A stretch of DNA of 64,000 bases from contig NZ_SUKC01000014.1 of the NCBI RefSeq assembly GCF_005047635.1, forward strand, positions 48,303 to 112,302. The letters run 5' to 3'. Both the position numbers and the translations under genes were made by a program. Positions 27,395 through 36,686 of this stretch are shown here, in pieces (the stretch's first letter is position 1; each line of letters opens with the position of its first letter). The stretch comes from Arthrobacter sp. CAU 1506. Its GTDB lineage: Bacteria > Actinomycetota > Actinomycetes > Actinomycetales > Micrococcaceae. Below the pieces are notes generated by a model. The model saw only the letters and a list, made by a program, of their open reading frames with translations, did not search any database and was not told the DNA's origin.

Positions 27395-27615
27395 ATGTTG
27401 TAATAGCCAATGGGACACGTACTCATTGACCGCGTTGCAACATCGACCTCACGGTCCCTGGCTCGCTCAGCACGAGGCAGCCGTGACGAGCCTTCCCTCT
27501 GGCAGCCGCGTCGGGCGCGATAGCGTTTGATGCATCGCAGTCTTCCCGGTCGGTGTGCGTCAGGTTGTTCAGTCGAGGACCATGGGGAGGTATCCCTTTG
27601 GTCCTCGTCATGGGG

Positions 27616-27925
27616 TCAGACTGCCTTGAGCTGGGGTGTTTCGTTGAGGGTCATGTCGCGGAGCATTGTGGAGAGGACGTCGCAGCGTCGTCCGGCCATG
27701 GCGATGAGGGCTTGGTTCTGGCGATTGCCCTTGGCGCGATTGAGGACTTTGTCGCCCTTCTTCGACGGGTGATCTCCCCGGATCGAAGTACCCGATCTCC
27801 AGGTCACCGGAGCGAGTCCGGAGTAGGATGCCAGATGTCCTGCGGAGGCGAATTCCTTGCCGACGATCTCGGTGATGATCCTGCTTCCGTCCTGACGCCG
27901 ACCGCCGGCATGGATGTCAGGCCCG
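27616..27925 (-). pseudogene. IS110-family transposase remnant
   Basis: On the reverse strand the frame reads IVGKEFASAGHLASYSGLAP, then TWRSGTSIRGDHPSKKG, and ends GNRQNQALIAMAGRRCDVLS with a short tail. These are the C-terminal blocks of IS110-family transposases (RuvC-like N-terminal domain lost; Tnp_20 domain partly kept). The segment between KVLNRA and the NQALIA block is shorter than in intact members, so there is an internal deletion, and the N-terminal two thirds are missing. It marks a site of past insertion at the downstream edge of the low-GC gene. Confidence 0.75.
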
Positions 27926-28110
27926 CCGGATCATGAACGCTGGGGGCAGCATCATGCCGGGGCCGACAGGCCACCAATCCTGATTCTTACCTAATTCAGG
28001 GCCCACGAAGAAGGTAGGGGGCTTGGGCTGATTCGGAGGCGGCGAGTGAACCTGAACCTGGTGGGTCGCCGGGGTCCATCTCGTCGGCTAGCATCTTCTC
28101 CTCTCGGGCA
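27926..28110. other. Non-coding stretch beside the IS110 remnant
   Basis: No supported gene was found from the upstream edge of the transposase remnant to the stop codon of the next gene at 28111, nor in the 27395-27615 stretch on its other side. Some of this may be further eroded insertion-sequence DNA. Confidence 0.4.
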
Positions 28111-29652
28111 TCAGCCTTCCGACGTAATGGCTTCCGTGTCCACGGTAGAAGCTGGCACCGTGGCTAGGGCAGGAGTGGCGTCGGCGGCTAGAACTTCCCT
28201 GACCGCGGTCTCGAACGTACCGGATGGGTCATGGTATCCGGCTGCGTGTTCACTGCGTGGATTACGTCCGAGCTGAGCGCACCTGACCAGGTCATCCGCG
28301 TCGGTGGGGGAGTGCAGCAGTTGTGCGGCCCGCAAGGAGGGATAGCGTTCCACCTGGCCCTCATCTGTTTGGACAATGACGCCGATGGGTTTATCAGTGA
28401 CCGTGTAGTCCACTAAGACGCTTGAGACATCAGTGATCAATGCGTCCGAATCATTGAACAACCGCATGAGGTCAGCCGCCCGGGCATCCATGGAAACCAT
28501 GTGCGGCCCCGGGTGACGGATTAGCAGTTCGTCCACTCCTGCTACAAGCCTCCGTTCCTCGGGTGACTTGCTGCTGAACGGGTGCGGGCGAAAGATGATC
28601 CGGGCTCCGACTGCTAGAAGTCGCTCTATATAGGGGCCGGCCTGCGCAAGCGAACTAAGAGTGGAAGCGTCGTTATAGCCAAGCCATGTCGGCGCATAAA
28701 GCACGGTGATCGGCTCGTTCGGGCCGCGTGTTCGGGGTCCTTGTTCTGCCCCGCGAAGCTGTGGTCGTCCGACGATGGCGAACTTTTCCTCTGGGATCAG
28801 CACGTTGTTGGCATGGTAACGCTCGATGGCGGCCTGGCCTGCGACGAAGATCTTGTCGTACATGGCATGGACAGGATGCGCGGAAATTTCTTTGTCAGAG
28901 TCCCCGTGCCCGAGGTAGACGTGCGTCAGATTCCGGTAACTTACCATATTGATGTTCGACGCCACCGAGTTGACGTAGAAGACCGCACGCACCGTGGGGG
29001 CTATGACCTTGTCCAGCTCTGCGGTATTCAGGCAAGCGATCAGCGGTATACCAGCCAGCGCCGGTCGCTTGTGCAGCGAATCTGCGGCTTCGTTGTGCCG
29101 AGTAATGACGGCGAAGGGGACTTGGAGGTCCTTCAAAGGTCCCAGCCACTGCTCGATCTGGTAGGCTCCACCGTCTTTGCGTCCGGTGTAGATCAGGAAC
29201 TGTGGGCCGTGATTGTCCAAGGCCTGCTGTACAGAGGGCCAGCGACCGCGTCGCTGCCGAGCTAGCCAGAAGGCGTAGCCTGCGACGCCGGCCATGGCGG
29301 CACCGATGGCGGCTAGCCACAAAATCCACCACAACACGCTCCACCCGGCATTGAGAATCGCCGCGGTACCGAGCAAGCTGGCCCCGGCCAGGACGCTAGG
29401 AACCCAAACCTGAGGGGCTGTGGGCAGCTTGACGCCGGGCAGGCCGTACGCGGTGACATGGTGGACCGCGAGAACCCGGTGTGTAATAGGGACCAGTACA
29501 ATGCTCAGAGCCGTTCCGACCCCACCCAGCAGCACCCATCCCAGCCCAGCCGAGCCTTGTAGCGCGAGCGAGGCGGCGAGGACGCCGGCCCCAGCGCCGA
29601 GCACCAGGGTTCCCGCCGTGAGGGGTAGCACCGTGCGAAGGGCGCCTCTCAC
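28111..29652 (-). CDS. Membrane-anchored CDP-glycerol glycerophosphotransferase family protein
   Basis: This 513-residue protein has an N-terminal membrane half (hydrophobic segments within residues 1-150) and a C-terminal TagB/TagF-type GT-B domain. The catalytic-type His249 lies in GHGDSDKE, the family RPHP is in IIFRPHPFS, and the CDP-binding serine pair is Ser410-Ser411 in TDVSSV. It is a paralogue of the proteins at 18186-19952 and 29649-33167. Its ATG overlaps the stop of the upstream double gene by four bases, so the two are translated together. The membrane half is shorter than in its relatives. Donor (CDP-glycerol or CDP-ribitol) and acceptor cannot be told from sequence. Confidence 0.88.
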   Translation of the reverse strand: MRGALRTVLPLTAGTLVLGAGAGVLAASLALQGSAGLGWVLLGGVGTALSIVLVPITHRVLAVHHVTAYGLPGVKLPTAPQVWVPSVLAGASLLGTAAILNAGWSVLWWILWLAAIGAAMAGVAGYAFWLARQRRGRWPSVQQALDNHGPQFLIYTGRKDGGAYQIEQWLGPLKDLQVPFAVITRHNEAADSLHKRPALAGIPLIACLNTAELDKVIAPTVRAVFYVNSVASNINMVSYRNLTHVYLGHGDSDKEISAHPVHAMYDKIFVAGQAAIERYHANNVLIPEEKFAIVGRPQLRGAEQGPRTRGPNEPITVLYAPTWLGYNDASTLSSLAQAGPYIERLLAVGARIIFRPHPFSSKSPEERRLVAGVDELLIRHPGPHMVSMDARAADLMRLFNDSDALITDVSSVLVDYTVTDKPIGVIVQTDEGQVERYPSLRAAQLLHSPTDADDLVRCAQLGRNPRSEHAAGYHDPSGTFETAVREVLAADATPALATVPASTVDTEAITSEG

Positions 29653-32600
29653 AACGGCCGCCTGGGCGCGTCGATGAGCTCTCTAGCGGTCGTTAAAAAT
29701 CCGTCCGCGTAGCTGCCTGCCGGGAAGTCGCCAAGGTAGTAGACCCGGGATTCTTCCCGTTGCGCCGCCAACGGATCATGGACGAGCAGATTGTCCAACG
29801 CTTGGTCCAGGTTCCCCAGATCTTCCTCGATCACATAGGCAGCCCGCGACGCCGGGGCCTCCGCCTCCAGCTCCGCAATGGTACGACCCACGGAAACGAT
29901 GGAGAACGGTTTGCCGGACTGCAAGTAGTCCGAAACCATCGCAGAAACATCGGAGACCATTGCATCTGAGGCATTGAAACAGTCCACGACACTCATGTCC
30001 TGCTCTGCCGCCTTCCCAAAGAGGTGCTGCCGACCAGTGGTTGCGGAGTCTGCTGCCAGAAGCTCGCCGATCTCGGCGATCCACTTGGCTGCCTCCGGAA
30101 AACGGTAGTTGAACGGGTGCGCGCGAAAAATAACGGTGCAGCCACGGTCTAACAGACCTTGCACAATGCCGCGTCCCGACGGTAGCGAGTACACGGCCGA
30201 GTCGGCGTACGGGCCGCGCCAGGTCGGGGCGTACAGCACCGTCGGGTTCGGCCTTGGCGCTCCGTGGCGGCGCTGAATGTCCTCCACCTGCGGCCTTCCC
30301 ACGATCCGGAATTTCTCCGCCGGAATTTCCACGCCGTGCCGTGCATAGCGGTCCACGCCAGCCTGTCCGGCACTGAAAATATGGTCATAGATGGCATGCA
30401 CCGGGTTGTAGCAGGCGGGCTTTTCCGAGTCCCCGTGGTTGAGCCAGACATGGCGCATTTCGCGGCGCTCAATGAAGTGAGTGTTCTTGACCGCGTTATT
30501 TACGTAGAAGGCGACTTTCAAGCTATGCGGAACGACCTCTTCCAAGCTGCGCAGCGTCGGCCGGTGGACGACCGGGGCATCCGTCAGCGCAGCGATGGCA
30601 CGCATCATCCGGAGGGTTCGCGTGATGACGATGTAGGGTCGTCCGATTCTGTCGAGGTAGGGCAGCCACATGCCTGCTTGGTAGCCGGCGCCAACGTTGG
30701 ATCCGAAATAGAGGGCAAATTCGGGAGCCAGCCGTTCTACCATTTGCGGCAGCTCCGTCTCGTGGCGCAGGTTCCGGTAACTGCGCCACCAACCGGCGCC
30801 CAATATCTTGGTGGTGAATGCCAGTAGAAGCAGGGCCGTCACCCCGGCAGCGATGTAGGCATCTCCGACGCCAAAGAACACGGTCACGAAGCCCGCGACA
30901 AGACCTACAAGGCTGAACACCGCGACACTGCCGCGAGGGAGAATCTCGTGACCTTGCGTGTTGACTCCCGGCAGGTTGCGCGCATCCAATCCACGAGGAC
31001 GCCAAGCAGTTGCTGCTTGTTCTTCCAGGGTGGTGGCCGCCAGCCAGCAGAAGAGGCCGGCGGTCACCCAGGCGGCGGCACCAGTCCAGGCTGGCCATCC
31101 CAATTGAAGCAGGAGCGCCAGAACAAGCAGGGCACGTGGGGCGAGGTCGTTGCCGAGCATGGCATTGAGTGCTCGGCGGCGCTGCAGGGCACGCCGGTGG
31201 AAGAGCAATGACGCTGCCACTGTAGCCAGGCCAGCAGCGCAGGTCAGCCACGCCGGAGCGACCAAAATGTGCGCGCACCAGGTGATGACCGCCCCGAGGG
31301 CGGGCAGGACGAAGCGCAGCAGGGCGAGCAAACGCCGACGCCCCGAGGTCAGGTGGGCCTCCTCCTCGCCCGCCGCGCCGACATCCTCGGCCGGGGTCGC
31401 CTGGACCTCGGGATCCGCCGCGGCTGAGGGGACGGTGTGGCTGGCCCGCGTCGTCGCAACGAGGCGGGCCGCCTCGATGAACACGTCGGTGTAGCCCTCG
31501 ACGGGAAAGTCGCCCAGGTAGTAGGAGCGCAAATCTGACCGGATCCGGGCCATCTCGTCCGACCCCAATAAAGAGTCCAGGACCTGGTCCACATTGGCCA
31601 GACCGCCGTCGAGAACGTAGGAAGCTCTGGCGATCGGGTACTGGAGGACGAAGTCTTCCGCGACGGAATTCACCGCAACCATGGCGAATGGCTTGCCGGA
31701 ATACAGATAATCCGAGACCACGCTCGAGACGTCCGAAACCATGGCGTCGGAGGCATTGATGCATTCGACGATGCCGCGAACCGACTCCGCCTCAGCGCCC
31801 CAGAGATGCTTCCGCCCGGTGCTTTCCGCGTCCTCTCGTAGGAGTTCCTGAATGTTGCGGATTATCGCGGCGTCTTCAGGGAACTCGTAGCTGAACGGAT
31901 GCGGACGGAAGATAACAGTGGCGCCGCGATCCAACAACGAGCGGACAATCTTCTCTCCCACCGGGAGCGAATGGAAGAAGGTTTCCTCCACATGTCCCCG
32001 CCACGTGGGTGCATAGAGCACCACCGGAGCATTGGCGCCTCTTGGCCGGGCAGGCTGGACGTTTTCCAGTTGCGGGCGGCCGACGATTTGGAACTTGTCC
32101 TGGGGTATCGAGACGCCGTGCTCGGCGTAGCGGCGGGTGGCAGCTTCGCCGGCGGCAAAGATCTTGTCGTACATGCCGTGCGTGGGGTTGTACGACGGGG
32201 GCTTGTCCGAATCCCCGTGCCCTAAATAGACATGCGTGAGTTCATGGAACCGCACCATGGCACCGTTGCCTGAGGACGCGTTGACGTAGAACACCGCATT
32301 GACGCTTGGCACCACCACGTCGTCTAAGTCGGCGACCCGCCGGCGCATGACCACGGGGGCATCGGTCAATTCGGCAAGAGCCTCGGCAGGCACCAGCGCA
32401 CGGGTGACAATGATGAACTTCTTGCCGGTCCGCTGCAGGTAAGGCAGCCACATGGCGACCTGATAGGACGCATCATCGGGCCGGGCAGTGTAGATGATGA
32501 AGTCTGGGGCGTACTGCCGCAGCGCCGTGCCGAGGTTGCTTTCTATGGCGCGGCTGGCCCTTGCCCGCCGGTATGCGTTCAATCCGGCGGCACCAAAGAT

Positions 32601-33167
32601 CCCGAGGACCGCCACCGTGGCGGCGCTCCAGAGCCAGACCGGCCATCCGAGCGCAGCGGTCGCCGCGCCCCAGCCCGGCAATACGAAGGAGCCGATCACA
32701 TAGGTGTGGGCATGGTTGGTCAGCTTGGGCACAGGGGAGACGCCAGGCAAATGGGCTGCGAAAGCCTGCCGCGCGCCGACAGCACGGAGCAGCAGCGGCT
32801 CCAGCAGCATCATGCCTAAAACTGCACCTGCCGTGAGCGCTGCGGTCCAGCGGCCCGCGGACGATGGGGAAGCTTGCACCAGGAGCAGGGATACAGCTGC
32901 TATAGCCGCCGTCCGGGGGACAGCGAGGTGTCCCAGCGATTGGACAGGCCTCAGACCCGGCACTGCCAACTGGACAATACCGGCGACACTAACCGCCAGC
33001 AGCACAGCCGCTGCCAGCCAAACGGACCCGCCCGAAACCGCCAGTGTGGTGGCAGCGGCGGCGAGTAGCGTCAGGACCAGCGCATAAGCTGTCTCGCCGG
33101 CCAGGCCGCGAAGGACTCGCGGGGCGCTGGGAAGCGTTTCGGATTCATCAGCGGATATCAGTGCCAT
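29649..33167 (-). CDS. Double membrane-GPT protein (internal tandem duplication)
   Basis: This 1172-residue protein consists of two full copies of the membrane-GPT unit, joined in frame near residue 590. Copy 1 has hydrophobic segments in residues 25-200, His317 in GHGDSDKP and Ser481-Ser482 in SDVSSV. Copy 2 has membrane segments in residues 610-800, His911 in NHGDSEKP and, at the matching site, Ser1075-Ala1076 in SDVSAM, so one of the CDP-contacting serines is lost. Each unit matches the single-unit paralogues at 18186 and 28111. One half may set the donor or acceptor and the other polymerise, as in two-site polymerases; this is inference. It overlaps the downstream paralogue by four bases. 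Confidence 0.88.
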   Translation of the reverse strand: MALISADESETLPSAPRVLRGLAGETAYALVLTLLAAAATTLAVSGGSVWLAAAVLLAVSVAGIVQLAVPGLRPVQSLGHLAVPRTAAIAAVSLLLVQASPSSAGRWTAALTAGAVLGMMLLEPLLLRAVGARQAFAAHLPGVSPVPKLTNHAHTYVIGSFVLPGWGAATAALGWPVWLWSAATVAVLGIFGAAGLNAYRRARASRAIESNLGTALRQYAPDFIIYTARPDDASYQVAMWLPYLQRTGKKFIIVTRALVPAEALAELTDAPVVMRRRVADLDDVVVPSVNAVFYVNASSGNGAMVRFHELTHVYLGHGDSDKPPSYNPTHGMYDKIFAAGEAATRRYAEHGVSIPQDKFQIVGRPQLENVQPARPRGANAPVVLYAPTWRGHVEETFFHSLPVGEKIVRSLLDRGATVIFRPHPFSYEFPEDAAIIRNIQELLREDAESTGRKHLWGAEAESVRGIVECINASDAMVSDVSSVVSDYLYSGKPFAMVAVNSVAEDFVLQYPIARASYVLDGGLANVDQVLDSLLGSDEMARIRSDLRSYYLGDFPVEGYTDVFIEAARLVATTRASHTVPSAAADPEVQATPAEDVGAAGEEEAHLTSGRRRLLALLRFVLPALGAVITWCAHILVAPAWLTCAAGLATVAASLLFHRRALQRRRALNAMLGNDLAPRALLVLALLLQLGWPAWTGAAAWVTAGLFCWLAATTLEEQAATAWRPRGLDARNLPGVNTQGHEILPRGSVAVFSLVGLVAGFVTVFFGVGDAYIAAGVTALLLLAFTTKILGAGWWRSYRNLRHETELPQMVERLAPEFALYFGSNVGAGYQAGMWLPYLDRIGRPYIVITRTLRMMRAIAALTDAPVVHRPTLRSLEEVVPHSLKVAFYVNNAVKNTHFIERREMRHVWLNHGDSEKPACYNPVHAIYDHIFSAGQAGVDRYARHGVEIPAEKFRIVGRPQVEDIQRRHGAPRPNPTVLYAPTWRGPYADSAVYSLPSGRGIVQGLLDRGCTVIFRAHPFNYRFPEAAKWIAEIGELLAADSATTGRQHLFGKAAEQDMSVVDCFNASDAMVSDVSAMVSDYLQSGKPFSIVSVGRTIAELEAEAPASRAAYVIEEDLGNLDQALDNLLVHDPLAAQREESRVYYLGDFPAGSYADGFLTTARELIDAPRRPL

Positions 33168-33226
33168 GTCAAGCTTTCACTGGGGGCAGTTGGGGGAATT
33201 CTAGGCAAGGTGAAGCCACGTGGCGC

Positions 33227-35188
33227 TCACCCGCGGGGTGCGTGTCGCTTTGAGCGTCGGAGCCGGTTTAGCAGCCCGGAGATTGCGCTGCGCTTCGACA
33301 AAGGACGGGTGCGATCTTGACGCTGCGCCTGTGGGGGCGCAACGGACCCGGCGGCAGGACCCTGCGGGGCGGCGGTAGGCTGCAGCGGGACCAGCATTCC
33401 CTCAGCGAGGGTCAGCGGCACTTGAGAGCTCGTCGCTTCGCACTCGATCTCCAGGGCGAGCCTGGGCAAGCCCACGCCGTCCATGGTGGGCGCCCGATCA
33501 GCCGACAGACTGGAAGCCTCAGGCATCCGGACCACCAACTGCCCCTCCGGAGACAACTCATGTTGGAGCTGTAAATGACCCTGCGCGGTCATCAGCGCAA
33601 CAGAGCGCAAATTCCCGCTGTTCCTAGGCAGGGTGAGCGTTAGATGGTCATCGCCACCGGCGACTGTGATCGCCGTGAGCTTCGGCGCCCCGCTTTGGCG
33701 CACGCTGAGGCTGCCATGAGCGGTGGAGTAGGCCTCCAAGTAGGCGGCTGCGCCGTCCGGGGACAATAGCGCCACGGCGCGGGCTTGGGTCGCCTCATTA
33801 ATGCGGGGATAGGTAGCACGGGATGAACTTAGCTGTCCGCTGTTGTCCGATAGCACCAAGTGGGCGTCCCAGATCACGGGAACCGTCGGCGCTTGGGCGA
33901 GCAGATCCGCCCCAACAACGAATTGCCAGCGCTGGTCGTCAAGTGCGGTGCCGGCCACGCTGACCGTGACGGGGGAGCTGCCTCGAGTCACCAGCTTCAA
34001 CACAGGCGGTTGCAGGTCCAGACCGGGGACTTCGGACAACGGCGTGTGAATGCGGTATGTGGCCTCCAGCCCGGCGGTCGTGCTGCACAACCCATCGAAG
34101 CTGTGCTTGAGTTTGGCTGCGTCCCTGACCCGGCGCAGTTCTACAGGGACCAGGACGTTGAGTTCGGGGCCGAGATCGTAGTGCAGCCTGCCTTCTTCGG
34201 CGACATAGGACGGCCGCGCCGCCAACCGCTCGTTGAGGTCTGTCAACTGGGCGACGGTCCCCTCCTGGGCCACCGCCAGCCGCAGCCTGGACTTGTCTTT
34301 TGCCGCTGCCAGGTCCTCGCTGCCCATGCCGGGCAGGACTTCCTGCTGAATTCGGTTGAGGAATTCCTCTTGCTCGTCGGGAGCGGCGGTCATGAACGGC
34401 TTGCCTAGCCCGGGCGCTAGGGTCCGGAAAATGACGCGGTGGAAGAACCTCTGGCGTCGCGGGCCGGGCTCCGTGTTCGCCACGATAATCTGGGCCATCC
34501 GAGTGGTGGTCAACAGTTTGTTCTGCAGCGACTGCCGTTGTTTGGAGACGTTGCCGCCGTCTTCGCGGCCGCGCAGGTGGTAGTAGTCGTAGTCCGCCAA
34601 GGTGGAGACCTTGCCGGCGGCGAGGTAGCACTGGGCGACGAAGACTTGGTCTTCGCCTTGGACCATGTCCTCCGGAAATTCGACTCCTAGGCGGCGGACG
34701 AGTGAGGTGCGGAAAAGCTTCCAGGGGGAAAGTGTCCGCCACGCGCCGTCGTCGAGCAGATCGGCGTCGTAGACGGTCTTCAGGTAAGAGGCCTGCCGGA
34801 CCGTTCGATTGTCACCCACGGCAAGCGCCACGACGACGTCGGATCCGTGCTCGCGGGCCGCGGCCACCATCTTTTCCAAGGCTTCCGGGGAGAACCAGTC
34901 GTCTGAGTCCAAAAAGAACACGAATTCACCGGTGGCAGTGGCAAGGCCGCGGTTGCGGCCCACGCTGGGCCTGCCGGAGTTCTCCTGCCGCAGGGCCACC
35001 AGATTCGGATGCTCCGCGCGCAGGGACTGCAGGTAGTCCCAGGTGCCGTCGGTGGAGCCGTCGTCCACCACGATGATTTCGATCTCGGACTGCGGCAAGG
35101 TCTGAGTAAAGACGCTTTCCAGGCTTGCCTGAAGGAGGGGCTGGCAGTTGTAGGTGGGGGTGACGATGGAAATGGTGGGCGTGGTCAC
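33227..35188 (-). CDS. Glycosyltransferase family 2 with C-terminal beta-rich domain
   Basis: This 653-residue cytoplasmic protein has a GT-A domain in residues 1-300. It contains ISIVTPTYNCQPLLQASLES, VDDGSTDGTWDYLQ, the RNRGLATATGEFVFFLDSDD metal-binding block and GEDQVFVAQCYLAAG for the acceptor side. The C-terminal 330 residues are beta-rich and resemble the middle parts of polyol-phosphate GT fusions. GTG start, six bases after AGAGG. The pyruvyltransferase gene upstream ends nine bases away, so both belong to one transcript. It resembles TarS/TarP- or SunS-like glycosyltransferases that decorate wall polymers, but the exact sugar is unknown. Confidence 0.88.
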   Translation of the reverse strand: MTTPTISIVTPTYNCQPLLQASLESVFTQTLPQSEIEIIVVDDGSTDGTWDYLQSLRAEHPNLVALRQENSGRPSVGRNRGLATATGEFVFFLDSDDWFSPEALEKMVAAAREHGSDVVVALAVGDNRTVRQASYLKTVYDADLLDDGAWRTLSPWKLFRTSLVRRLGVEFPEDMVQGEDQVFVAQCYLAAGKVSTLADYDYYHLRGREDGGNVSKQRQSLQNKLLTTTRMAQIIVANTEPGPRRQRFFHRVIFRTLAPGLGKPFMTAAPDEQEEFLNRIQQEVLPGMGSEDLAAAKDKSRLRLAVAQEGTVAQLTDLNERLAARPSYVAEEGRLHYDLGPELNVLVPVELRRVRDAAKLKHSFDGLCSTTAGLEATYRIHTPLSEVPGLDLQPPVLKLVTRGSSPVTVSVAGTALDDQRWQFVVGADLLAQAPTVPVIWDAHLVLSDNSGQLSSSRATYPRINEATQARAVALLSPDGAAAYLEAYSTAHGSLSVRQSGAPKLTAITVAGGDDHLTLTLPRNSGNLRSVALMTAQGHLQLQHELSPEGQLVVRMPEASSLSADRAPTMDGVGLPRLALEIECEATSSQVPLTLAEGMLVPLQPTAAPQGPAAGSVAPPQAQRQDRTRPLSKRSAISGLLNRLRRSKRHAPRG

Positions 35189-35197
35189 GAGTTGCCT

Positions 35198-36484
35198 CTA
35201 ATTCATGCTGGAAAGTGTGCTGGGAAACGCATCCAGCAGTGGCCCCGGGCTGAGCGTGTCGGCGGGCAGTCTGGCCGCCTGGGCCAATTTCACGAAGTCC
35301 GTTTTCGCGATCTGTTCGGCGCCGATTATGGCCTCGGTGACCTCATCGCGAGCCAGCACACTGAAGAAGTCTTCGAACTTGAAGTTATCCCCGTGCAAAA
35401 TGTGATCGCCGACCCGCAGCCAAGTCCACGGCACACCATAAGCGTGGGCAATGATGATGCCGTGCAGGGACGTTGAAATGCAGTGGCTCGCGTGAGCGAT
35501 CTGGGACACCACGCGCTCCAGCCCGTTGCCAACGTTGACCACGTTCAGCTGCGGATCCGTGACTCCGGCGAAATAGGGCTTGTGTAAGTAATGCGGCACA
35601 ATGGCGATCTTGCCGGCTTGCTTCGACTGGGCTGGTTCCATGAACTTCGGCAGCAGCAGGGCCGGGTCTCCATAGACTTCGGGGACATCCCAGCCCAGCT
35701 TGGTGGTGAGCTCGTGTCGGGTCAGCCGTCCCCGCACGGCATGAATGGCCGCTGGTTTATTCGGACCGATGCGCCCGGCCTTTTCGGCGCCCAACTCGTT
35801 GATGATCCCGGAGCCCCAAATGTTGTGGCCGGGCACGCTCAGGTGGCCGACGACGGAGCCCACGGTAAATAGCGAAGGCTGCTGCGGCTCGATCCACTTG
35901 CTGTTGACCACCGGACGCCCGGTCATGGCGCCCACCAGCCAAGGGCCAATGGCGTCTCCGAAATTGGGTTTTTGGTCCCACCAGTAGGTCAGTACATGGT
36001 CGAGGGGGACCGGCCGATCGGGAGCCGCCTCGTGCGGCAAGGTTTGCAACAGGCCTGTCAGCCACCGCATCTTGGCCAAGGTTTCCTGAACGAGGCGCTG
36101 GCGCGCACTGCGCCCGCCTGACCACCGGGACAGGATGTGGCGTTCGCCCCGGTCCCGGACCATCGGAGCCAGTCCTACCAAGGAGCTGCGAAGCACACGC
36201 CTGGACATGGCATCCCGGCCCACCACCGAGAGTTCCAGTTGGCGGGCCTTTACCCGTAGGTCGAAGGCATAGGCGAGCGCGCCGTCCTTAAAGTCCAGGC
36301 ACACACAGGATTCGGAGTGCCTCCTAATCCGGACCAGACCGGGCATCCCAGTGGTTCGCTGTCCGAGTTGGCTCTGCAAGGACCGTAGGGGGTCCGGGTC
36401 AGTGACCCGTCCGTAGGCACGGACCAAGCGCCTTGCCTGGGTACGCAGGGCGGAGACAGCGGATGGCGTGCCGTTAATCTGCAT
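35198..36484 (-). CDS. Polysaccharide pyruvyltransferase family protein
   Basis: This 428-residue enzyme would transfer pyruvate from phosphoenolpyruvate to a sugar as a ketal. Family marks are QKPNFGDAIGPWLV near residue 177, WGSGIINE, the VRGRLTRHEL block, YGDPALLLPKF and SLHGIIIAHAYGVP near the end. The N-terminal 140 residues are extra compared with short family members and resemble no domain recognised here. No signal or membrane segment is seen. Pyruvate ketals are known on teichoic acids and on the secondary cell-wall polymers of several actinobacteria and bacilli, so a role in decorating the polymer made here fits. It is followed directly by a glycosyltransferase gene. Confidence 0.9.
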   Translation of the reverse strand: MQINGTPSAVSALRTQARRLVRAYGRVTDPDPLRSLQSQLGQRTTGMPGLVRIRRHSESCVCLDFKDGALAYAFDLRVKARQLELSVVGRDAMSRRVLRSSLVGLAPMVRDRGERHILSRWSGGRSARQRLVQETLAKMRWLTGLLQTLPHEAAPDRPVPLDHVLTYWWDQKPNFGDAIGPWLVGAMTGRPVVNSKWIEPQQPSLFTVGSVVGHLSVPGHNIWGSGIINELGAEKAGRIGPNKPAAIHAVRGRLTRHELTTKLGWDVPEVYGDPALLLPKFMEPAQSKQAGKIAIVPHYLHKPYFAGVTDPQLNVVNVGNGLERVVSQIAHASHCISTSLHGIIIAHAYGVPWTWLRVGDHILHGDNFKFEDFFSVLARDEVTEAIIGAEQIAKTDFVKLAQAARLPADTLSPGPLLDAFPSTLSSMN

Positions 36485-36600
36485 GGCGGTAAGGTGCTGC
36501 CTTTCGCTCGTTACGGTTGCCGGCAGCAGGCAGCGGTAACAATCACGCCTGGCAAGGGTGAGCCGGTCTTTGGTCCAGCGGCCTCAATATTGACCGTCCG

Positions 36601-36638
36601 TACTTGCCTCCGGCGGTGCGAAGGGCCGGAGGCAAGTA
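36601..36638. terminator. 14-bp inverted repeat after the GH25 gene
   Basis: The arms TACTTGCCTCCGGC (36601-36614) and GCCGGAGGCAAGTA (36625-36638) match perfectly. It lies 49 bases past the stop of the GH25 gene on the reverse strand. No T-run follows, so it may be a factor-independent terminator without tail, or a regulatory hairpin ahead of the pyruvyltransferase operon. Confidence 0.5.
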
Positions 36639-36686
36639 CCCATCATATACGGGCTTTGATCAGGCAACGGGCGGCTGGGCCCCAGC

